The translations under genes and the position numbers were made by a program. Of a stretch of DNA of 64,000 nucleotides, positions 33,698-43,986 are shown one piece after another. This DNA comes from an uncultured Clostridia bacterium (GTDB taxonomy: Bacteria > Bacillota > Clostridia > Oscillospirales > Acutalibacteraceae). Numbering within the stretch: position 1 is the first letter of the stretch; every line of letters starts with the position of its first letter. The notes beneath the pieces were generated by a model. The model ran no database searches. It saw only the letters and a program-made list of their open reading frames with translations, and was not told the origin of the DNA. The DNA lies in NCBI GenBank assembly GCA_944384905.1, contig CALWVE010000027.1, forward strand, positions 54,301 through 118,300. The letters run 5' to 3'.

Positions 33698-34303
33698 ATG
33701 GTGGAAAACGAAAAGAAAACCCCCGATCCCGAACAGGAAAATCCCGCCGAAGAGCAGCCTGTAGCAGAATCGGAAACCACGGCTCCCAAGGCGGAGGAAC
33801 CTTCCAAGAAAGATAAGAAGGCCGCGAAAAAAGAGGCAAAAGAAGCCAAAAACGCCGCCGTGGAAGAACTCAAAAAAGTAAAAGAAGAATTCGAAACGCA
33901 CAAGCAGCAGTATCTGCGCGTGCTGGCGGAATATGATAACTACCGCAAGCGCACCGAACGCGAGAAAGACGCCATTTACAGCACGGCTACGGCCGACGCC
34001 GTAAAAGAAATCCTTCCCGTAGCCGATAACCTCGACCGTGCCCTGTCGCAGGAAAACTGCACACTGGAACAGCTTCAGGACGGCCTGAAAATGGTAAACC
34101 GTCAGTTCGGCGAAATGCTTGCAAAGCTGGGCGTAAAAGAAATGGGCAGTGTGGGCGAACAGTTTGATCCCACTCGCCACAACGCCGTTTCTCATATTGA
34201 CAGCGAAGATTTCGGCGAAAACGAAATCAGCGCCGTTTACCAGAAAGGCTATATTCTCGGCGACAAAGTTGTTCGCCACGCCATGGTTCAGGTAGCCAAC
34301 TAA
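33698..34303 (+). CDS. grpE: Nucleotide exchange factor GrpE
   Basis: A 201-residue protein with a long Glu/Lys/Ala-rich N-terminal extension (about 1-60), the dimerising coiled coil (about 60-110, ending YLRVLAEYDNYRKRTEREK) and the C-terminal beta domain (FDPTRHNAVSHI...EVYQKGYILGDKVVRHAMVQVAN-like end). GrpE swaps ADP for ATP on DnaK. AAAGGAAG precedes the ATG; 18 bases after hrcA. Confidence 0.96.
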   Translation: MVENEKKTPDPEQENPAEEQPVAESETTAPKAEEPSKKDKKAAKKEAKEAKNAAVEELKKVKEEFETHKQQYLRVLAEYDNYRKRTEREKDAIYSTATADAVKEILPVADNLDRALSQENCTLEQLQDGLKMVNRQFGEMLAKLGVKEMGSVGEQFDPTRHNAVSHIDSEDFGENEISAVYQKGYILGDKVVRHAMVQVAN

Positions 34304-34382
34304 AACCGGGCCTTTGGTTCGATTTTATTTCCATAAATTCAGCAAACAAAATCCTATACTCAAATGATTTGGAGGAATAAAT

Positions 34383-36224
34383 ATGTCTAAAACAATTGGT
34401 ATCGACCTCGGTACAACTAACTCCTGTGTTGCCGTTATTGAAGGCGGCGAACCCGTTGTTATCGCCAACGCCGAAGGCGCCCGCACCACCCCGTCTGTTG
34501 TAGCTTTTGCTAAAAACGGCGAACGTATGGTAGGCCAGGTTGCTAAGCGTCAGGCTATTTCCAACCCCGACCGCACGATCTCTTCCATCAAGCGTCGGAT
34601 GGGTTCCGATTATAAAGTGAACATCGACGGCAAGAGCTACACGCCCCAGGAAATTTCCGCTATGATCCTTTCCAAGCTGAAGGCAGACGCCGAAGCTTAT
34701 CTGGGTGAAACCGTCAGCAGCGCCGTTATCACCGTTCCGGCCTACTTCACGGACGCTCAGCGTCAGGCCACCAAGGATGCCGGTAAAATTGCCGGTCTGG
34801 ATGTAAAGCGTATCATCAACGAGCCTACCGCTGCCGCTCTTTCCTACGGCATCGATAAGGGCGAAGAACAGAACATCATGGTTTACGACCTGGGCGGCGG
34901 TACGTTCGACGTTTCCATCATCGAAATGGGCGACGGCGTACAGGAAGTTCTGGCTACCGCTGGTAACAACCGTCTGGGCGGCGACGACTTCGACCAGAAG
35001 ATCGTCGATTGGATGCTGGCTTCCTTCAAGGCCGAAACCGGTATTGATCTGAGCCAGGATAAGATGGCTATGCAGCGTTTGAAGGAAGCTGCCGAAAAAG
35101 CCAAGATTGAGCTTTCCGGTATGACCACTGCTTCCATTAACCTGCCCTTCATCACGGCAGACGCTACCGGCCCCAAGCATTTGGATATGACGCTTTCCCG
35201 CGCCAAGTTTGACGACCTGACCAAAGACCTCGTTGAAATGACGATGGGCCCGGTTCGCCAGGCGCTTTCCGACGCTGATCTTTCGATCAACGATATCAGC
35301 AAGGTTCTGATGGTAGGCGGTTCTTCCCGTATTCCCGCTGTTCAGGAAGCCGTTAAGAAGTTTATCGGCAAAGAACCCTTCAAGGGCATCAACCCCGACG
35401 AATGCGTTGCCATCGGTGCTGCGCTGCAGGCCGGTGTTCTGGGCGGCGAAGTTCAGGGTCTGCTGCTGCTCGACGTTACGCCCCTTTCGCTGGGTGTTGA
35501 AACCATGGGCGGTATCATGACCAAGGTTATCGAACGCAACACCACCATTCCGAAGAAACAGAGCCAGATCTTCTCCACCGCAGCCGACGGTCAGACGCAG
35601 GTTCAGATCAACGTGCTGCAGGGTGAACGTGAATTTGCCCGCGACAACAAGCAGCTCGGTCTGTTCACGCTCGACGGCATTGCTCCCGCTCCGCGTGGTA
35701 TTCCTCAGATCGAAGTTACGTTCGATATCGACGCCAACGGCATCGTGAACGTATCCGCTAAAGACCTGGGCACCGGCAAGGAACAGCACATCACCATTTC
35801 CTCTTCTTCCAACATGAGCAAGGAAGACATCGACGCCGCTGTAAAAGCTGCCGAACAGTATGCAGCCGAAGACAAGAAGCGCCGTGAAGAAGTAGAAGCC
35901 AAGAACACGGCTGAAAATATGTGCTATCAGGCCGAAAAACTGATCAAAGACAACGGCGACAAGCTGGATGAAGCCGACAAGTCCAATGTCAACGCCAAGA
36001 TCGCTGCTTTGAAAGATGCCATGAACAAGGGCACCGACGCCATGAAGACGGCTCAGACCGAACTGGAGCAAGCCGTTTACAGCGTAAGCGAAAAGCTGTA
36101 TAAAAATGCAGCCCCGCAGGGTGACCCGAACGCCGCAGCCGGCGGTCAGCCGGGTGGCCAGCCGTCTGGTGATAATGGCAACAACGGCAACGTCTACGAC
36201 GCAGATTTCAAAGACGTAGACTAA
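34383..36224 (+). CDS. dnaK: Molecular chaperone DnaK (Hsp70)
   Basis: A 613-residue Hsp70. [14 protein letters not shown] begins the ATPase domain, [13 protein letters not shown] and [11 protein letters not shown] are its phosphate and adenosine loops; [19 protein letters not shown] ([16 protein letters not shown]) starts the peptide-binding domain. The end is a Gly/Asn/Gln-rich tail with [10 protein letters not shown]. Lacks the ~24-residue ATPase-domain insert of Gram-negative DnaK, as usual for Firmicutes. GGAGGAATAAAT precedes the ATG. Highly biased codons. Confidence 0.98.
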   Translation: MSKTIGIDLGTTNSCVAVIEGGEPVVIANAEGARTTPSVVAFAKNGERMVGQVAKRQAISNPDRTISSIKRRMGSDYKVNIDGKSYTPQEISAMILSKLKADAEAYLGETVSSAVITVPAYFTDAQRQATKDAGKIAGLDVKRIINEPTAAALSYGIDKGEEQNIMVYDLGGGTFDVSIIEMGDGVQEVLATAGNNRLGGDDFDQKIVDWMLASFKAETGIDLSQDKMAMQRLKEAAEKAKIELSGMTTASINLPFITADATGPKHLDMTLSRAKFDDLTKDLVEMTMGPVRQALSDADLSINDISKVLMVGGSSRIPAVQEAVKKFIGKEPFKGINPDECVAIGAALQAGVLGGEVQGLLLLDVTPLSLGVETMGGIMTKVIERNTTIPKKQSQIFSTAADGQTQVQINVLQGEREFARDNKQLGLFTLDGIAPAPRGIPQIEVTFDIDANGIVNVSAKDLGTGKEQHITISSSSNMSKEDIDAAVKAAEQYAAEDKKRREEVEAKNTAENMCYQAEKLIKDNGDKLDEADKSNVNAKIAALKDAMNKGTDAMKTAQTELEQAVYSVSEKLYKNAAPQGDPNAAAGGQPGGQPSGDNGNNGNVYDADFKDVD

Positions 36225-36241
36225 TGATGGATTCTACAGAA

Positions 36242-36275
36242 ACAGGGGCCGCGCACATCGTGCGCCCCTGTCTTT
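36242..36275 (+). other. Hairpin between dnaK and dnaJ
   Basis: ACAGGGG-CCG-CGCAC/GTGCG-CCCCTGT stem with a three-base bulge, followed by CTTTCTG. Too weak a T-run for full termination; likely reduces readthrough or stabilises the dnaK message so that DnaJ is made in smaller amounts. Confidence 0.6.
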
Positions 36276-36298
36276 CTGATGTTTAGGAGTGATCGGCA

Positions 36299-37447
36299 TT
36301 GGCACAGGAAAAAAGGGATTATTATGAGGTATTAGGCGTCGCGAAAGGCGCCAGCGATGACGAGCTGAAAAAAGCCTATCGCCGTTTGGCCAAACAGTAC
36401 CACCCCGACCTTCACCCCAACGACAAAGAGGCGGAGGAAAAGTTTAAAGAAATCAACGAAGCCTATGATGTTTTGAAAGACCCCGACAAACGCGCGCGGT
36501 ATGATCAGTTCGGTTTTTCCGGTGTGGACCCGAACTTTGGCGGCGGCGCGGGCGGCGATCCGTTCGGCGGATCCGGGTTCGATGTCAGCGATATTTTCGA
36601 TAGCTTTTTTGGCGGATTTGGCGGCGGACGTCGCAGCAATCCCAATGCGCCCCGGCGCGGCAGCGACATCGAAACTACCGTGGTCATTTCGTTTGAGGAA
36701 GCAGCCAAGGGTTGCCGCAAAGAAGTGACATTCCAGCAGATTGAAACCTGCGATGAATGCCACGGCAGCGGCGCCGCAGCAGGCAGCTCTCCCACCACTT
36801 GTCCGCAGTGTCACGGAACCGGGCAGATCCATATCAATCAGCGTACTCCGTTCGGCATGATGCAAACGGCCCGTACCTGCGACCGCTGCGGCGGCAAAGG
36901 GAAAATCATTGAAAATCCCTGCAAAAAGTGCGGCGGAACCGGTCGTGTGCGCCGTCATCGCACCATCGAGATCAACATCCCCGCCGGTATTGATGACGAA
37001 CGCATCCTGAATGTATCCGGAAAAGGCAATGTAGGCCTAAATGGCGGCCCGAACGGCGACCTGCATGTTTACGTCAATATCCGCCCGCACGAGCTGTTTG
37101 AGCGCCGTGGAAACGACGTATGGTGTGAGATGCCGGTCACGTTTGTACAGGCTTGTCTGGGCGCAGAAGTGACGGTTCCTACGCTGGACGGCAAGGTGCG
37201 TTATACCATCCACGAAGGCACACAGCCGGGTGACGTGTTTAAGCTTAAAGGCAAAGGCATTCCGATTCTGGGCGGCCGTGGACGCGGCGATCAGTATGTC
37301 CAGATTACGATTGAAGTACCTAAGAACCTCAATCAGAAGCAGAAAGAGGCTCTGCGTGCTTTTGATGAACTGACGGATGAAAAGAATTATCAGAAGAACA
37401 AGAAGTTCTTCTCCAGACTGAAAGAGCTTTTCGGCGAAGATAAATAA
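36299..37447 (+). CDS. dnaJ: Molecular chaperone DnaJ
   Basis: A 382-residue class I J-protein. J-domain ([32 protein letters not shown] with the HPD motif), Gly/Phe-rich region (about 75-115), four zinc-finger repeats ([32 protein letters not shown]) and C-terminal peptide-binding domain. The start codon is TTG at 36299, with TAGGAG upstream, which together with the hairpin before it suggests lower translation than dnaK. Ends in a terminator. Confidence 0.96.
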   Translation: MAQEKRDYYEVLGVAKGASDDELKKAYRRLAKQYHPDLHPNDKEAEEKFKEINEAYDVLKDPDKRARYDQFGFSGVDPNFGGGAGGDPFGGSGFDVSDIFDSFFGGFGGGRRSNPNAPRRGSDIETTVVISFEEAAKGCRKEVTFQQIETCDECHGSGAAAGSSPTTCPQCHGTGQIHINQRTPFGMMQTARTCDRCGGKGKIIENPCKKCGGTGRVRRHRTIEINIPAGIDDERILNVSGKGNVGLNGGPNGDLHVYVNIRPHELFERRGNDVWCEMPVTFVQACLGAEVTVPTLDGKVRYTIHEGTQPGDVFKLKGKGIPILGGRGRGDQYVQITIEVPKNLNQKQKEALRAFDELTDEKNYQKNKKFFSRLKELFGEDK

Positions 37448-37450
37448 CAG

Positions 37451-37481
37451 AAACCGGCTGAATCATTCAGCCGGTTTTTTA
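37451..37481 (+). terminator. Terminator of heat-shock operon
   Basis: AAACCGGCTGAA-TCA-TTCAGCCGGTTTTTT. Confidence 0.95.
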
Positions 37482-37542
37482 GTGTAAATATTTAAAAATA
37501 ATTTTTTCGAAACAAAATACGTAGCAGAGATTTAATTTACAG

Positions 37543-37717
37543 ACATTAAAAGTTTCGATCAAACCTTTTCAAAGGTTTGCAGTTTCCAAAGGCAGCGCCT
37601 TTGGCCGCTTTCCGCAGAAAGCGGAACTTTTTAGCGTTGTAAACGCAGGAAAGGGTGAAAAAACAGTCCAGTGGACTGTTTTGAGGGGAAACCCTCGTCG
37701 GGGGTTTCCCTTTTATA
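37543..37717 (+). repeat. Hairpin-array repeat family 1, copy c (reference copy)
   Basis: Best-ordered copy. After AAAAGTTTCGAT come: hairpin 1 CAAACCTTT/AAAGGTTTG (37560-37579), hairpin 2 CCAAAGGC/GCCTTTGG (37586-37604), hairpin 3 CCGCTTTC-CGCA-GAAAGCGG (37605-37624), a spacer with AGCG..CGCAGGA, hairpin 4 ACAGTCCA-G-TGGACTGT (37663-37679) and hairpin 5 GGGAAACCC/GGGTTTCCC (37686-37710). Located after dnaJ, not inside any gene. Confidence 0.85.
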
Positions 37718-37760
37718 ATCTTTTGTGCAATCTATCTACTGCTCATATTTTCTATAAAGC

Positions 37761-37800
37761 AACCGCCTGTCAGGATCTCCCGGCAGGCGGTCATTTTATA
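37761..37800 (-). terminator. Terminator candidate of oligopeptide-binding gene
   Basis: ACCGCCTG/CAGGCGGT hairpin (with a 15-base loop containing pairs) just left of the stop of the minus-strand lipoprotein gene; the tail is only moderately T-rich. Confidence 0.6.
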
Positions 37801-39366
37801 TTATTTCTTTAATTTCAATGCGCCCGTAAAGTCAAGCGACGTCATACGATTCAAATAGATTCCCTGGACACCGGGAGCCTGCGCATAACAGCTATCAACC
37901 AGATAAACGGGATAAAACAATCCCTCATCCAAAAGGAACTGTTCGGCGCGGTAAAAATCTTCCGCAGAAGAAGCAGTTTCTAACATTTTACCCAGCTGCG
38001 CGTTGGAGCACACTGCTCCAATTTGAGCCAAAAATGCATATGCATCAAACGTATCCGCCGTAAACCCAAACAGCGCAATCTGATAATCACCCGAAAGCAC
38101 ACGTGTTTGCAATTCTTCCTGACTCATCGGCAGCATATTGAAATACGTGCCGAACGCTTCATTCCAACTTACAATCAGCTGGTTGGCAATTTGCTTGGAG
38201 AAATCATCATCTGCGCACAAAATTGTCAGCGATTCCATGGAGTCAAAGCTATTTTCAGCCAGCAGCTCAGAAAGCCCAGCTGTAGCGTTTGGATCATACG
38301 TGGGCATTTCACAAGCTTCCACCTGGTCACGATAAAGCGTTCCGCCCCACATCACATCTTTCGGAATGATGTGCGTAGCCAAGGCCTCACCTGTTAGATT
38401 TTCCACACGTTGCGGATCAATTGTGGAAAACAAATCTTTGCGAATTTCATCAATTGATAAAATACCTGTCGAAGAATTCAACAAAATTCCATACGTAGTA
38501 TTTTCGATTTTCTCCACCGTACAACCCGATACGGCCGCTTCTTCGAGCGATTCGCCGCCAATCTGGGCAAAATCTACGTCACCATTCAGCAGCGCCTGCA
38601 TGGGATCTTGATAAGCACCCGTCTCACCCATTGTCATTTCCACATAGCCAGGATAAACCTCCACGCTGCCGGCATACGTTGAAGAAGCGCAAAAATTCAT
38701 CGATTTACGCTCTTCCCAAGAATACAGATTGACAAAATCAAGCGGGCCGTTGGTACAGCTGGTTTCATAGGTAAGACCATATCTTCCCTTTGTCTGCTCA
38801 AAAAAAGAGCGATTGCAAGGCATATAAACAGCCTTCGCCGTTCGATAAGGGAAGTTCTCATCCGATGATTCCAAGCTGATTTTTAAAGTATGATCATCGA
38901 CCGCAACAGCGCCCAGTGTGTCAGCTTCTGCTTGCTTCTGCCAAATTGCTTTGGCATTGCGAATCTGAAAGAGATCATGAACATCGTTAGAGCCCGTATC
39001 CGGACTTAATGCACGTTGAAAAGCAAAAACAAAATCGACTGCTTTAACGGGATCGCCATTATTCCAAGATGCATTTTTATTCAAATAGAAAGTATATTCT
39101 GTATAATCAGCATTGTGTTCCCAACGTTCTGCCACACCCGGCTGAAGATTTCCATCCGCATCAATTCGGCACAAACCTTCATACAGGGCGTTCACAACGG
39201 CACGATCCGAAAAAGTATCCACCGTCTGCGGATCAATCGAAATTACAACATCGGGCAAATGATAATAGATTGTTGCATCTTTGCCTGCCGTATCCGAAAA
39301 AAAGCGAGAGCATCCTGTCAAACAGAGAATAAGACAAAGCGCAACCCCTATTCTCAATAGCTTCAT
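37801..39366 (-). CDS. Oligopeptide-type ABC substrate-binding lipoprotein
   Basis: A 521-residue lipoprotein. The signal MKLLRIGVALCLILCLTGCS ends in a lipobox (LTGC), so Cys18-region lipidation at the outer face is expected. DRAVVNALYEGLCRIDADGNLQPGVAERWE is the DppA/OppA signature (SBP family 5). Binds peptides or other small ligands for an ABC importer, but no permease or ATPase gene is in the window. Start ATG at 39366 has AAGGCGGTG six bases upstream. Own promoter at 39389-39417. Confidence 0.82.
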   Translation of the reverse strand: MKLLRIGVALCLILCLTGCSRFFSDTAGKDATIYYHLPDVVISIDPQTVDTFSDRAVVNALYEGLCRIDADGNLQPGVAERWEHNADYTEYTFYLNKNASWNNGDPVKAVDFVFAFQRALSPDTGSNDVHDLFQIRNAKAIWQKQAEADTLGAVAVDDHTLKISLESSDENFPYRTAKAVYMPCNRSFFEQTKGRYGLTYETSCTNGPLDFVNLYSWEERKSMNFCASSTYAGSVEVYPGYVEMTMGETGAYQDPMQALLNGDVDFAQIGGESLEEAAVSGCTVEKIENTTYGILLNSSTGILSIDEIRKDLFSTIDPQRVENLTGEALATHIIPKDVMWGGTLYRDQVEACEMPTYDPNATAGLSELLAENSFDSMESLTILCADDDFSKQIANQLIVSWNEAFGTYFNMLPMSQEELQTRVLSGDYQIALFGFTADTFDAYAFLAQIGAVCSNAQLGKMLETASSAEDFYRAEQFLLDEGLFYPVYLVDSCYAQAPGVQGIYLNRMTSLDFTGALKLKK

Positions 39367-39388
39367 ATCTTTCACCGCCTTGCTTTCC

Positions 39389-39417
39389 ATTTTACCCGAT
39401 ACACATTTTTTTGTCCA
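39389..39417 (-). promoter_or_regulatory. Promoter of oligopeptide-binding gene
   Basis: Minus strand TGGACA, 17 bases, TAAAAT. Confidence 0.5.
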
Positions 39418-39449
39418 GATCAGATTTCTAAAGATTTCATGAAATTTTA

Positions 39450-39483
39450 GATAAAACAAAGGGACGGTCTTTCGACCGTCCCC
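39450..39483 (-). terminator. Terminator of lipoprotein A
   Basis: GGGACGGTC-TTTC-GACCGTCCC, followed on the minus strand by a TTTGTTTTAT tail. Confidence 0.9.
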
Positions 39484-39504
39484 TGATAATTCCCGTGGAA
39501 ATAA

Positions 39505-41295
39505 TTACTGGAAGTTAGAGGTGTAATATACCGAGCGCTCGTAAGCAGCCTGGGAAGCAGCGATATATTCCTGCAAGCCAGAACCATTCAGTGCATCAAT
39601 ATATGCATCCCAATCAGTGTCAACATTGGATTCACCAGTAATGAATCGCATCGTCCACTCTTCGATCAGTTCGGGGAATTCAACCTGCGTTTCCGTGATC
39701 TGAGCCTGTTCTTCATCGGTGTAGGTCAGCAACGGCAGAACATACTGCGGATGAGCTTCGTAATAATACTCCTTAGAAGTCGGGTTGAGTTCGTTAGCTC
39801 TGTAGTAAACAAACGTTTCCGGATCATACCAAGTACCCATGGTGTTGAATACTTCCAAGCTGAGGTAACGAGGCTGCTGGTTGTGCCAGAAGGTGTTGTT
39901 GTTGGTGGACCACAGATCTACGTTGATCTGAACAAAGGAATAGGATTCCTTCGGCTGCGTGAAACCAGCTTCTTCGATCAACTGCGTGTGCTGCGTGTAC
40001 CAGTCGGAGCAGAACTGCGGGTCAGCAGTCCAGTCCTGATCATTACCTTCCTTACCAAAACGAACGATCTGCGTCATGGTGTAATCATAGAAACCATCGC
40101 CCAGGTATACACAGAAAGCCGGATCGGCAGCATTTTCAGTTACGAACCAATAACGTTCTGCATTGTAGCCAGCATAGGGGCTGTAAGCTACGCCTTCCGG
40201 TCCTTCCGGAACAGGCATCAGCCAATACTCATCGAAGTTTACGTTTTCATCCGTACCGGAACCAGAGAACTGACCGGAGTTGGAACCCAGAGAAGCCAGA
40301 CCAACTACGTTGATGGACTTGCCTTCTTCAGCTTTTTCAGTGCCAATACCCTGATAGTTCAGCATGCCCTTGAAGGAGCTGTCATCATAAGCAAAGGAAC
40401 CGTCGGGCAGGATAGCACCGCACTGGGTCAGAGAGTTGAGGTAACGCATGGCTTCTTTCCAGCCATCGGTGGTCTGCGGAGCGATAACAGTCTTGCCATC
40501 TTCAGACAGCGTAAGACCGGACATCGTGGTACCAGTAAATACGAAGGAGTTGATGATCGGCAGGATCACGTTGTTACCGTAGCCGCCGCCGTTATCGGTG
40601 TAATAAGCAAATACAGCGATTTCGTCCTTGGTGCCGTTGCCGTTCGGGTCTTTGTTAGCAAAAGCATTCAGAACATCATACAGCTCGTCCGTGGTGGTGG
40701 GCATTTCCAGACCCAGGTTGTCCAACCACGTGGTGTTGATATACATACGATAGGGGGTCAGGTTCCATTCTTCGGGCTGGAACATGGTCAAGCAATAAAT
40801 ATTGCCGTCAGCCGAAGTAGCGGAAGAAAGCATGTTGGTCTTATCTTCTTCGCTTTCAATAGCGTTGAAGTTGGGCATGATCTTTTCGTTCTCATAATAC
40901 TCGTTGAGAGCGAGGAAAGTGCCGTTGGAACCATACTGATACATCAGAGCGGTATCCAGAGAATAAGAGAATACGTCCGGAAGGTCGTCGCCGCCGTTGA
41001 TCATCAGCTGCAGCTTAGCCTTGCCGTCTTCACCAGCGGGAAGTACATCCATGGTGATGTTGCAATTGTATTTCTCTTCGAGAAGATTCGTCAGATAGTT
41101 ATCATCGTAGTTGGTGATAAAAGTATTCTGACCAATTGCAATACGAATGTCGCGGGTCTGAGACAGGTCGATAGAACCGTCTTCTTTAAGCGGAATTGCT
41201 CCGCTGCCTTTGCCGCTATCTCCGCTGCTGCAACCGGTAGCCAGTGCCAGCACCATGAGAACGCACAGCAAAACTGCAAGAACTCTTTTTGCCAT
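39505..41295 (-). CDS. LplA-like sugar-binding lipoprotein A (tandem array)
   Basis: A 596-residue substrate-binding lipoprotein of the large LplA/YtcQ type (SBP family 1). Signal with lipobox LATGC (Cys22), KDPNGNGTKDEIAVF as a calcium-binding-like loop, and the array-wide end QAAYERSVYYTSNFQ. In relatives, such proteins deliver oligosaccharides (for example pectin fragments) to LplB/LplC-type permeases; none is here. Most divergent of the five copies. ACAGGAGG before the ATG, own TTGACT/TATAAT promoter, own terminator. Bracketed by an exact 12-base inverted repeat (39485-39496 and 41334-41345). Confidence 0.88.
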   Translation of the reverse strand: MAKRVLAVLLCVLMVLALATGCSSGDSGKGSGAIPLKEDGSIDLSQTRDIRIAIGQNTFITNYDDNYLTNLLEEKYNCNITMDVLPAGEDGKAKLQLMINGGDDLPDVFSYSLDTALMYQYGSNGTFLALNEYYENEKIMPNFNAIESEEDKTNMLSSATSADGNIYCLTMFQPEEWNLTPYRMYINTTWLDNLGLEMPTTTDELYDVLNAFANKDPNGNGTKDEIAVFAYYTDNGGGYGNNVILPIINSFVFTGTTMSGLTLSEDGKTVIAPQTTDGWKEAMRYLNSLTQCGAILPDGSFAYDDSSFKGMLNYQGIGTEKAEEGKSINVVGLASLGSNSGQFSGSGTDENVNFDEYWLMPVPEGPEGVAYSPYAGYNAERYWFVTENAADPAFCVYLGDGFYDYTMTQIVRFGKEGNDQDWTADPQFCSDWYTQHTQLIEEAGFTQPKESYSFVQINVDLWSTNNNTFWHNQQPRYLSLEVFNTMGTWYDPETFVYYRANELNPTSKEYYYEAHPQYVLPLLTYTDEEQAQITETQVEFPELIEEWTMRFITGESNVDTDWDAYIDALNGSGLQEYIAASQAAYERSVYYTSNFQ

Positions 41296-41427
41296 TTTGG
41301 GATTCCTCCTGTAAGATTTGTTTCATTGGATATACGGGAATTATCCAACTACACCGATGTCTACTTTTCAAATAAAACTACATCGGCCATGTATCTTCCA
41401 TTATAGTGCCCAAAATTTTAAAGTCAA
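41296..41427 (-). promoter_or_regulatory. Promoter and leader of lipoprotein A
   Basis: Minus strand: AGTCAA/ATTATA complement, i.e. TTGACT (41422-41427), 16 bases, TATAAT (41400-41405). The ~105-base leader contains a hairpin CCGATGT/ACATCGG (41354-41386) and the ACGGGAATTATC half of the flanking inverted repeat. Confidence 0.8.
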
Positions 41428-41674
41428 TCCATACAATAAAAGTTGTGAAATATGCTTGCTTGATTTAGATTTGATCTTTCCTTTTTGGAATCAAATTGAT
41501 TTTTCCCTTATTTTTTTGTTATAGTTGTATAATTACCATTGCGTTTGATTGTTAAATATGCTCAGGTTGTTGCTCGTTATATTGCACAAATATTTTTTCT
41601 TCAAAGCGTCTAATTTCGTCTGAATGAAATTTCGTGTTTATTCTTATCAAACTTTATACAATCATTTTACAAGT

Positions 41675-41706
41675 AAAAAAGCAAATCGGGCGGCAATTGC
41701 CGCCCG
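41675..41706 (-). terminator. Terminator of lipoprotein B
   Basis: CGGGCGGCAATTGCCGCCCG (20-base palindrome), followed on the minus strand by ATTTGCTTTTTTAC. The stretch from 41428 to 41674 holds no recognised gene or repeat; it is AT-rich. Confidence 0.88.
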
Positions 41707-41765
41707 AAACGCTTATGTGAGTATTCCCGTAAGATTATAATCAGTTATTAAAGCTTAAAGAACAA

Positions 41766-43583
41766 TTACTGGAAGTTAGCCTGATAGTAAACAGTTCTTT
41801 CGTAAGCAGCCTGAGAGCACTCAATGTAGGTCTGCAGACCCAGCGCATCCAGAGCGGCCTTATAGGCATCCCACTGACCATCGATATCGGCTTCGCCGGT
41901 GATGAACTTCATGGTCCAGTTCAGGATTTCTTCCGGATAAGCAATCTGGAATTCCGTGATCTGATTCTGCTCTTCAGTAGTGTAGCTCAGCAAGGGGAGA
42001 ATGTAATCCGGATGAGCCTCGTTGTAGTATTCCAAAGAAGTATCGCCCAGCGTATCGCCATAGTAGTATTGGAAGTTGTTGGGATCCTTCCAAGTGCCGT
42101 AATGATACGTAAAGGTTTCCAGATCCATGTAACGCGGCTGGCAGTTGTGCCAGAAGTGGTTGTTAGCCTCGGACCAAGTCAGGTTTTCGGAATCAACACC
42201 AACAACCCACTGATACTCAACCTTCAGCTGCTTAGCACCCTTATCAGCAAACTGTTCGAGCAGCTTGGTGTGCTGTTCATACCAGTTGGAGCAGTATTCC
42301 GGATCATCCGTCCAGTCAACTTCTTTCTGACCGAAACGAACGTTGATGGACATTTCACGATCATAGAAGTAGTCGCCCATGTAGACGCAGAATGCAGGAT
42401 CCTTAGCGTCTTCGGTTACATACCAGTAGCCGGAACCGGGCTGCTCGATGTACGGGTTGTAAGCTTCGCCATTGCCAGTTTCAAGAACAGGCATCATGCG
42501 ATATTCGAGGAAGTTCACGTTTTCGTCCTTACCGGAACCAGCAAAGTTACCAGAGTTGGAACCGCAGGAGAACAAACCAACAACGTTGACGGACTTGCCT
42601 TCCGGAGCTTCTTCAATGCCGTTGCCCTGGAAGTTCAGGGTGCCCTTGAAGCCGGTCGTATCGGTACCATAGATGAAGGAGCCATCCGGCAGGATGCCGC
42701 CCACATCGTACAGGGACTTCAGATACTTCATAGCTTCTTTCCAGCCATCGGATACCTGAGGAGCGATAACGGTTTTGCCGTCTTCGGACAGAGACAGAGA
42801 AGACATGTTACCGGAGCAATATACGAAGGAGTTGATGATCGGGAGCAGCACGTTGCAGCCGTAGTTACCGTTATTCACATAGTTGGTGAACAGCGGGATT
42901 TCATCGGTCTGGCCGTTGCCGTTCGGGTCCTTTTCACGGAAAGCCTTCAGTACATCGCGCAGTTCATCGGTGGTGGTGGGCATTTCGAGACCCAGGTTGT
43001 CCAGCCACTTCTGGTTGATATACATACGATAGGGGTTCATGTTCCAAGTTTCGGGCTGGAACATGTTCAGAGCATAGATGTTGCCGTCTGCAGCGGTAAC
43101 TGTAGAGAGCATCGTAGTCTTATCTTCTTCGCTTTCAATAGCGGCCCAGTTGGGCATGATCTTCTCATTCTCATAATAATCATTCAGAGCGAGGAAGGTT
43201 CCGCCGGAACCATACTGGTACATCAGAGCGGAATTCATTGAAAGGGAGAAAACATCCGGCAGCGTATCGCCGCCGTTGATCATCAGCTGCATCTTAGCAA
43301 GGCCGTCGTCACCTTCAGGCAACGTTTCCATTGTAATATCACAGTTCAGATCTTCTTCGAGTTTCTGGGTCAGCCAGTTGTCGTTATAATCCGTAATAAA
43401 CGTATTCGAAGAAATCAAAATACGCATATCACGCTTCACATTGAGATCGACTTCTCCGGTAGCCGGATCGACTGCCGGTGTATCGCCGCCACCACTGCTG
43501 CTGCTACTGCCATTATTGCACGCCGTTGCCAGCGAGAGCAACAAAAGAGCAGACAGCAGAGCTGCAAGAATTCTCTTTGTCAT
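41766..43583 (-). CDS. LplA-like sugar-binding lipoprotein B (tandem array)
   Basis: A 605-residue lipoprotein. Signal ends LLSLATACNNG (lipobox ATAC), then a Ser/Gly linker. KDPNGNGQTDEIPLF and MINGG/LMYQYGSGGTF blocks are shared with the other copies. ATG at 43583 has TAGGAGG before it; an upstream in-frame codon is not used. Own perfect promoter. Its last ~62 bases of a conserved stretch (41857-41918) are identical to the pseudogene C, a sign of gene conversion. No transport partner genes nearby. Confidence 0.88.
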   Translation of the reverse strand: MTKRILAALLSALLLLSLATACNNGSSSSSGGGDTPAVDPATGEVDLNVKRDMRILISSNTFITDYNDNWLTQKLEEDLNCDITMETLPEGDDGLAKMQLMINGGDTLPDVFSLSMNSALMYQYGSGGTFLALNDYYENEKIMPNWAAIESEEDKTTMLSTVTAADGNIYALNMFQPETWNMNPYRMYINQKWLDNLGLEMPTTTDELRDVLKAFREKDPNGNGQTDEIPLFTNYVNNGNYGCNVLLPIINSFVYCSGNMSSLSLSEDGKTVIAPQVSDGWKEAMKYLKSLYDVGGILPDGSFIYGTDTTGFKGTLNFQGNGIEEAPEGKSVNVVGLFSCGSNSGNFAGSGKDENVNFLEYRMMPVLETGNGEAYNPYIEQPGSGYWYVTEDAKDPAFCVYMGDYFYDREMSINVRFGQKEVDWTDDPEYCSNWYEQHTKLLEQFADKGAKQLKVEYQWVVGVDSENLTWSEANNHFWHNCQPRYMDLETFTYHYGTWKDPNNFQYYYGDTLGDTSLEYYNEAHPDYILPLLSYTTEEQNQITEFQIAYPEEILNWTMKFITGEADIDGQWDAYKAALDALGLQTYIECSQAAYERTVYYQANFQ

Positions 43584-43739
43584 TTTTTGCCTCCTAATCT
43601 TTAGGGTGGGAATACCCATTTTTGCTGAACAGACAGAGCCAAATCCAAAATTCCTCCCGAATTCAGCTTTTTCGCAGACTCTTTTGCTGCGGCCGTCAAC
43701 TTATAGTCATATTATACATTTGAGGTTCTACACTGTCAA
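43584..43739 (-). promoter_or_regulatory. Consensus promoter and leader of lipoprotein B
   Basis: Minus strand TTGACA (43734-43739), 17 bases, TATAAT (43711-43716): perfect sigma-A promoter. A GGGTATTCCCACCC element sits at 43606-43617 close to the RBS. Confidence 0.92.
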
Positions 43740-43897
43740 TACGATTTCGTCGATTTGTAGGAACAGCCAAAATTAGTATTTGCTGATTGTTTACATTATA
43801 TTTACACAAGACGTTAACCCACAATATCTAGCCAAATAGTTTCATTTTACACCTTTTTATCTATATATTGTGTTTGTGCAAACTGCGCATATTTAGC

Positions 43898-43937
43898 AAA
43901 AAAGAAGAGCAACGGATGGCATTACCAACCGTTGCTC
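43898..43937 (-). terminator. Terminator behind pseudogene C
   Basis: GAGCAACGG/CCGTTGCTC stem, minus-strand tail TTCTTTTTTGC. The gap 43740-43897 shows nothing else. Confidence 0.85.
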
Positions 43938-43986
43938 TTGCGAGTATTCCCGTAAATTGCAATCAATTTAAATCAAGAAACGATTA

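Noticed and set aside
39485..41345. The 12-base inverted repeat around lipoprotein A as ends of a mobile element
   Set aside because: No transposase or target duplication; related words bracket the other copies with different sequence, more like transcript ends.
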